Origin: Microbacterium testaceum StLB037
GTDB taxonomy: Bacteria > Actinomycetota > Actinomycetes > Actinomycetales > Microbacteriaceae
Reading direction: 5' to 3'
DNA: 64,000 bases
Assembly (NCBI RefSeq): GCF_900104345.1
Contig: NZ_FNJN01000002.1
Span: 124,001-188,000, forward strand
A program made the position numbers and the translations under genes. A model generated the notes under the pieces. That model was not told where the DNA came from and did not search any database. It saw nothing but the letters and a program-made list of their open reading frames with translations. Shown piece by piece: positions 60,394 through 64,000 of this stretch; positions within the stretch are counted from its first letter, which is position 1, and every line of letters begins with the position of its first letter.

Positions 60394-63300
60394 TTGACTA
60401 TCGATACGCGTCAGATCATCGGCGGCTCCGTCGACGACCTGGCAGAAGGCCTGCGCCCGTTCATTGAGCGAGTATTCGCGGAACGTCTCCCCGGGGGACC
60501 TTCGTGGGTTCAGATCGTGGCTCACAAAGATGAGCTCGCGGGCAGACCCACCTCCCACCATCACGCGAATGACGTCGGACTGATGTTGCGAGTGATGACT
60601 GAGAAGCTGGGTAACCTCGGGTACCCCTTTGATGGTTACCTTTCTCGCCAAGCCACGAATTGGGCGAGCGAGATGCGCGAGGTGCGCAACAAGCATGCGC
60701 ACCAGGTCGAGTTCAGTCTCGCCGAGACGTACCGCGCTCTCGACTCGGCTGAGTTGCTCCTCCGCGAAGTCGGCGCGATCGACGAAGCGCAGCGGATCGC
60801 GGCACGTAAGCCGGTAGTGCTCTCGGCTTTGGGTGGCGGGGCTGCCGGCCGCTCGCTCCCCGCGCCGCCGAGCGCGCCGACGAGCGCGAGGCTCCCCGCG
60901 CCACCGACAACCGTGCTCCCTTCATCGACCTACCCGGCCGCCTCCGCCGCACAATCCGTCGCGTCGGAAGCGGAGACGACATCGCCGCTCACCCGCCGTC
61001 AGCTGCGCGAGCAGCCCGAGACGGAGGCGTCGGTGCCCCCGCCTGCGCCGACGTCGAGCGCGCGTCTTTCGCTCGACGCGGTCAGCGAGCTCAGCTACGC
61101 GATGGCGCACGCACGCATCGTGCCCGTGCAGGAGGTGCGGGTCTCGTACGGTGGGCCCGAGCTTCGCGGAGCATCGCTCGAGATCGAGGCCGCCACGGCC
61201 AGCGGTTCCCTGGGGGCGCCCAAAGTCGTGATTCTCGACCTCGCGCCCGGCCTTAAGACACTCGCGGGGCTCGACCTGCTCTCCCTCGATCCCGCTCCGA
61301 TGCTCCAGGTCGATACGGAGCAGCCTGGCTCCATCACTCTCACTCTGCGCGGACCGGACGGTGCGGTGATCGCTGAGCATCGGCATCCGGTCACTGTTCT
61401 GGCCGCGAACCAGTGGATCGCGCGGGAGCTGCACCTCGGCCTCGAGCTCCTCGCATCCTTCGCTCAGCCGCAGGCGCCCGCACTGACGCCCGTCCTACAG
61501 CGTGCCTCGGACCTGCTGGGGGAGTCGAGCGGTCGCACAGAGCTCGACGGTTACCAGAGCGACAACCCGGCGAGGGTGGATGCCATGGTGACGGCCATCT
61601 GGGATGCCGTGCGCGAACGCGACATCCGCTACGCGGAGCCTCCGGCCAGCTGGGGCCTGCGCGGCCAGAAGATCCGCACGCCGCAGGAGGTGCTCGAAGG
61701 GCGACTCGGAACGTGTCTCGACACGACGCTGACGCTCGCCGCGCTGCTCGAGCAGATCGGCATCAACTCGACGCTGTGGATGGTGGACGGACACATCTTC
61801 CTCGGGTACTGGCGGGAGAACGGCAGCCTCGGTCTGCCCGCGACCACCGACATCGAGGAAGCGGTCAACCTCACGAAGCTGGGTCGGATCTCGTTGCTCG
61901 AGACGACGCAGGTGACCGGTGGTGCAGCATCCGCCACGTTCGACGTCGCCCGCGCCATGCCCCAGGCGTACCTCGAAGCCCGTCGCGATGAGATCCTCGG
62001 CATCACTGACGTGCGCGCGGCCCGGGAGAACGGCATCTTCCCGCTGCCCAGTCGTACCGTGGGTCCCGATGGTGAGGTGACCGTCGTCGAGTATCGACCG
62101 CTCGACCGCGTCCTGGCGCCGTTCGTCGCCGACCAGCGCGATGCGCAGGGCCGCGCACTGGCTCCACCGCGGGTGGCGCAGTGGAAGAACGCACTGCTCG
62201 ACCTGAGTCTCCGCAATCGCCTCATCAACTTCACGAGTCGTGCCGGGTACCAGCTCGCGGTGCCCGGCGCGGCACTCGGCCGGCTCGAGGACATGATCAA
62301 CGGAGGCGCCAGCGTCACTCTTCTCGCGTCCGACGATGTTCCCGAGATCGCGCGAGAGCGTGGCATCCGCTTCGGTCGCGATCGCGATCCCGCCGATCGG
62401 GAAGCGCTCCTGGCCGATAAGAGGCAGGCGCACCTCACCGACGTCACACAAGCGGCGTATACGACGAGGCTGCGGGCCCTGGCCGCGAAAGCGAAGACCG
62501 TCACCGAAGAGACCGGCGCGAACAACCTGTACCTCGCGTTCGGCACCCTGCGCTGGGAGTTCAACGACCGGCAGCTGCAATCGCCGCTCGTTCTCGTCCC
62601 GGTGACGTTGGAAAGTGTGTCGCGTGGCCAGTCCTTCCGCCTCGTCCTCGACGAAGCGGGTGCGTCCACGCCGAACTACTGCCTCCTCGAGAAGCTGAAG
62701 GTGAGCTTCGGCATCGAGGTGCCCGGGCTCGCAAATCCGGCGACGGATGCCGCGGGGATCGACCTCGGCGCGGCGTTCGATGCGGTGCGCCAGGCGATGG
62801 TCGATGCCAAGCGACCCTTCGTCGTCGAAGACACCGTGCACCTCGGCATCCTGCAGTTCGCGAAGTTCCGACTGTGGAAAGATCTCGACGACAACTGGGA
62901 AGAGCTCGCGACGAACTCGCTCGTCACCCACCTCATCAGTTCGCCGAATGAGGCGTACGTCGACGCTGTACCGGCGCCGGTCGACGTCGATCTCGATGCG
63001 CTCTCGGCGCAGGTTCCCGTCTCCGCCGACTCTTCGCAGCTCGAGGCCGTCGTCGAGGCCGTCGAGGGCCGCACGTTCGTGCTCGAAGGTCCTCCGGGCA
63101 CCGGCAAATCGCAGACCATCACGAACCTGCTGGCTCGGTCGTTGGCATCCGGGAAGCGCGTGCTCTTCGTGGCAGAGAAGCGTGCGGCGCTGGAGGTCGT
63201 GAAAGACCGATTGGATGCCGTCGGGCTCGGCTCCTTCTCGCTCGACCTGCATGACAAGGGTGCGCGGCCGAATGCCGTGCGCGAGCAGCTGCGGGCGGCG

Positions 63301-64000
63301 CTCGACGCCACCGCCCGGCCCGATCGGGCCGCGCTATCCGCACAGCGTGAGGCGGCGGAGTCCAGTCGCGGCGCGCTGTCGCGCTACGCGCAGCGAGTGC
63401 ACGAGCCCAACGCGGCGGGTCTGTCCCTGTACTCGGCGCGATCGCAGCTGCTGGCATCGGCGACGGACATCCCGCCACTGGATGTGCCGCATTCCCTGGT
63501 CGCGTCGGGCGATCACATCGACCAGCTGCGCACACTTCTGCGAGAGCTGCCGGCGGTCAGCGATCTCGCCCGCCCGGCTGCGACGCATCCGTGGGGGTTC
63601 GTCGATGATCCCGGTATCGACGCGACCTCTCTCCATGGTGCGGCCCGCACCTTCGACGACGCGCTCGCGGCCGTCGGTCCGAGCGAACTGCTGTCTCGCG
63701 TGCGCGCCCCGCAGCAGCTGGAGGCGTGGGCGGGTGTCGCCCGTGCGCCGCGCCATGCGCTCGATGCCCTCGACCGCGTTCACCCTGGCTCAGTCGATGA
63801 CCTCGCTCGGCGGCTGTCAACCGCGGCCGCGCAACCGCCCGCATGGCTTGCTCAGGTCGATCCTCGTGTCCTCTCGCGGAATGTTCGCGACATCCACGCA
63901 GCCGCCCTGGCCGCCGATGTGTCCTCGTTCTTCGGTCGCAAGAAGCGTCGGCGTGCGGTACTCGCCCAGTTCGCGACCGACCTGCGCGTCGAGCAGACTG
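60394..64000 (+). CDS. Hhe-like defence protein: HEPN - DUF4011 - SF1 helicase (partial, 3-prime end outside window)
   Basis: Open from TTG 60394 (GGGGGAA 5 bases upstream; the nearby ATG 60389 hits TGA at once) for 1202 codons to the window edge. Residues 1-130 form a Swt1-like HEPN domain with the R-x4-H motif RNKHAH (about residue 98). A Pro/Ala/Ser linker covers about 150-215. A transglutaminase-like segment at about 435-480 has GTCLDTTLTLAALLEQIGI and GHIFLGYW. DUF4011 begins at about 590 (QWKNALLDLSLRNRLINFTS). The helicase has Walker A LEGPPGTGKSQTITNLLARS at about 897. This order matches Hhe anti-phage proteins, whose C-terminus carries a Vsr-like nuclease that would lie outside the window. 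Probably cytosolic, acting on phage nucleic acid. Confidence 0.85.
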   Translation, partial: MTIDTRQIIGGSVDDLAEGLRPFIERVFAERLPGGPSWVQIVAHKDELAGRPTSHHHANDVGLMLRVMTEKLGNLGYPFDGYLSRQATNWASEMREVRNKHAHQVEFSLAETYRALDSAELLLREVGAIDEAQRIAARKPVVLSALGGGAAGRSLPAPPSAPTSARLPAPPTTVLPSSTYPAASAAQSVASEAETTSPLTRRQLREQPETEASVPPPAPTSSARLSLDAVSELSYAMAHARIVPVQEVRVSYGGPELRGASLEIEAATASGSLGAPKVVILDLAPGLKTLAGLDLLSLDPAPMLQVDTEQPGSITLTLRGPDGAVIAEHRHPVTVLAANQWIARELHLGLELLASFAQPQAPALTPVLQRASDLLGESSGRTELDGYQSDNPARVDAMVTAIWDAVRERDIRYAEPPASWGLRGQKIRTPQEVLEGRLGTCLDTTLTLAALLEQIGINSTLWMVDGHIFLGYWRENGSLGLPATTDIEEAVNLTKLGRISLLETTQVTGGAASATFDVARAMPQAYLEARRDEILGITDVRAARENGIFPLPSRTVGPDGEVTVVEYRPLDRVLAPFVADQRDAQGRALAPPRVAQWKNALLDLSLRNRLINFTSRAGYQLAVPGAALGRLEDMINGGASVTLLASDDVPEIARERGIRFGRDRDPADREALLADKRQAHLTDVTQAAYTTRLRALAAKAKTVTEETGANNLYLAFGTLRWEFNDRQLQSPLVLVPVTLESVSRGQSFRLVLDEAGASTPNYCLLEKLKVSFGIEVPGLANPATDAAGIDLGAAFDAVRQAMVDAKRPFVVEDTVHLGILQFAKFRLWKDLDDNWEELATNSLVTHLISSPNEAYVDAVPAPVDVDLDALSAQVPVSADSSQLEAVVEAVEGRTFVLEGPPGTGKSQTITNLLARSLASGKRVLFVAEKRAALEVVKDRLDAVGLGSFSLDLHDKGARPNAVREQLRAALDATARPDRAALSAQREAAESSRGALSRYAQRVHEPNAAGLSLYSARSQLLASATDIPPLDVPHSLVASGDHIDQLRTLLRELPAVSDLARPAATHPWGFVDDPGIDATSLHGAARTFDDALAAVGPSELLSRVRAPQQLEAWAGVARAPRHALDALDRVHPGSVDDLARRLSTAAAQPPAWLAQVDPRVLSRNVRDIHAAALAADVSSFFGRKKRRRAVLAQFATDLRVEQT

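Overview
The window looks like chromosome from a high-GC actinobacterium of the family Microbacteriaceae, most likely Microbacterium. This rests on the strong G/C third-position bias, the parA-parB / trxA-trxB / murJ / DUF6049 / pcnA gene neighbourhood, the dense ATGA and GTGA start-stop overlaps, the many TANNNT boxes placed 6-7 bases before start codons (leaderless transcripts), and the GGATGCC/GGCATCC motif in many intergenic hairpins. The species assignment is inference; no rRNA gene is present.

Layout. 1-1015: a TetR regulator cut by the window edge and a divergent, decayed alpha/beta-hydrolase gene. 1016-4664: a 3.6-kb stretch with no recognisable gene that carries six perfect parS sites (GTTTCACGTGAAAC); a seventh forms the first codons of parA. 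4665-6565: parA-parB. 6649-15629: housekeeping block (small conserved gene, trxA, trxB, murJ, DUF6049 protein, methyltransferase, CCA-adding enzyme). 15828-21422: alcohol/aldehyde oxidation module (zinc alcohol dehydrogenase, GAF regulator, aldehyde dehydrogenase, DUF779 protein). 21419-24879: two-component system plus ABC-2 exporter in one minus-strand operon. 25044-28185: WXG100-like protein, DUF1023 alpha/beta hydrolase and two related lipoproteins, the second frameshifted; it resembles a secreted effector/immunity locus. 28079-35139: methyltransferase, ATP-grasp ligase, O-acetylhomoserine sulfhydrylase-type enzyme and three flavin monooxygenases including an SfnG-like dimethylsulfone monooxygenase (organosulfur scavenging). 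35147-38297: LysR regulator, MFS symporter and 3-hydroxybutyrate dehydrogenase. 38564-44161: complete dipeptide-type ABC importer. 44283-46540: tandem paralogous membrane proteins of unknown role.

46731-48469: rpsF-ssb-rpsR-rplI. 48662-51754: S-adenosylhomocysteine-hydrolase-like protein, amidohydrolase and cupin, a possible SAH deamination/salvage unit. 51869-54346: polar amino-acid-type ABC importer. 54736-57636: a sortase-anchored surface protein with eight chaplin-like repeats and a collagen-like GTP stalk, plus a second secreted low-complexity protein. 57637-58228: a dense DnaA-box cluster ahead of dnaB (58229-59596). 59606-60184: DinB-like protein. 60394 to the right edge: a large protein with Swt1-like HEPN, transglutaminase-like, DUF4011 and SF1 helicase regions, matching the architecture of Hhe-type anti-phage defence proteins; its C-terminus lies outside the window.

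The replication and segregation elements (parS field, ParAB, DnaA-box cluster, DnaB, SSB) suggest the window lies near the replication origin, but dnaA, dnaN, rpmH, yidC and rsmG are not in it. The most unusual items are the gene-free parS field, the chaplin/collagen/sortase protein, the compositional break inside the DUF1023 gene, the SAH-hydrolase/amidohydrolase pair with altered base-binding residues, and the Hhe-like protein. Several families of intergenic repeats and long palindromes are also described.
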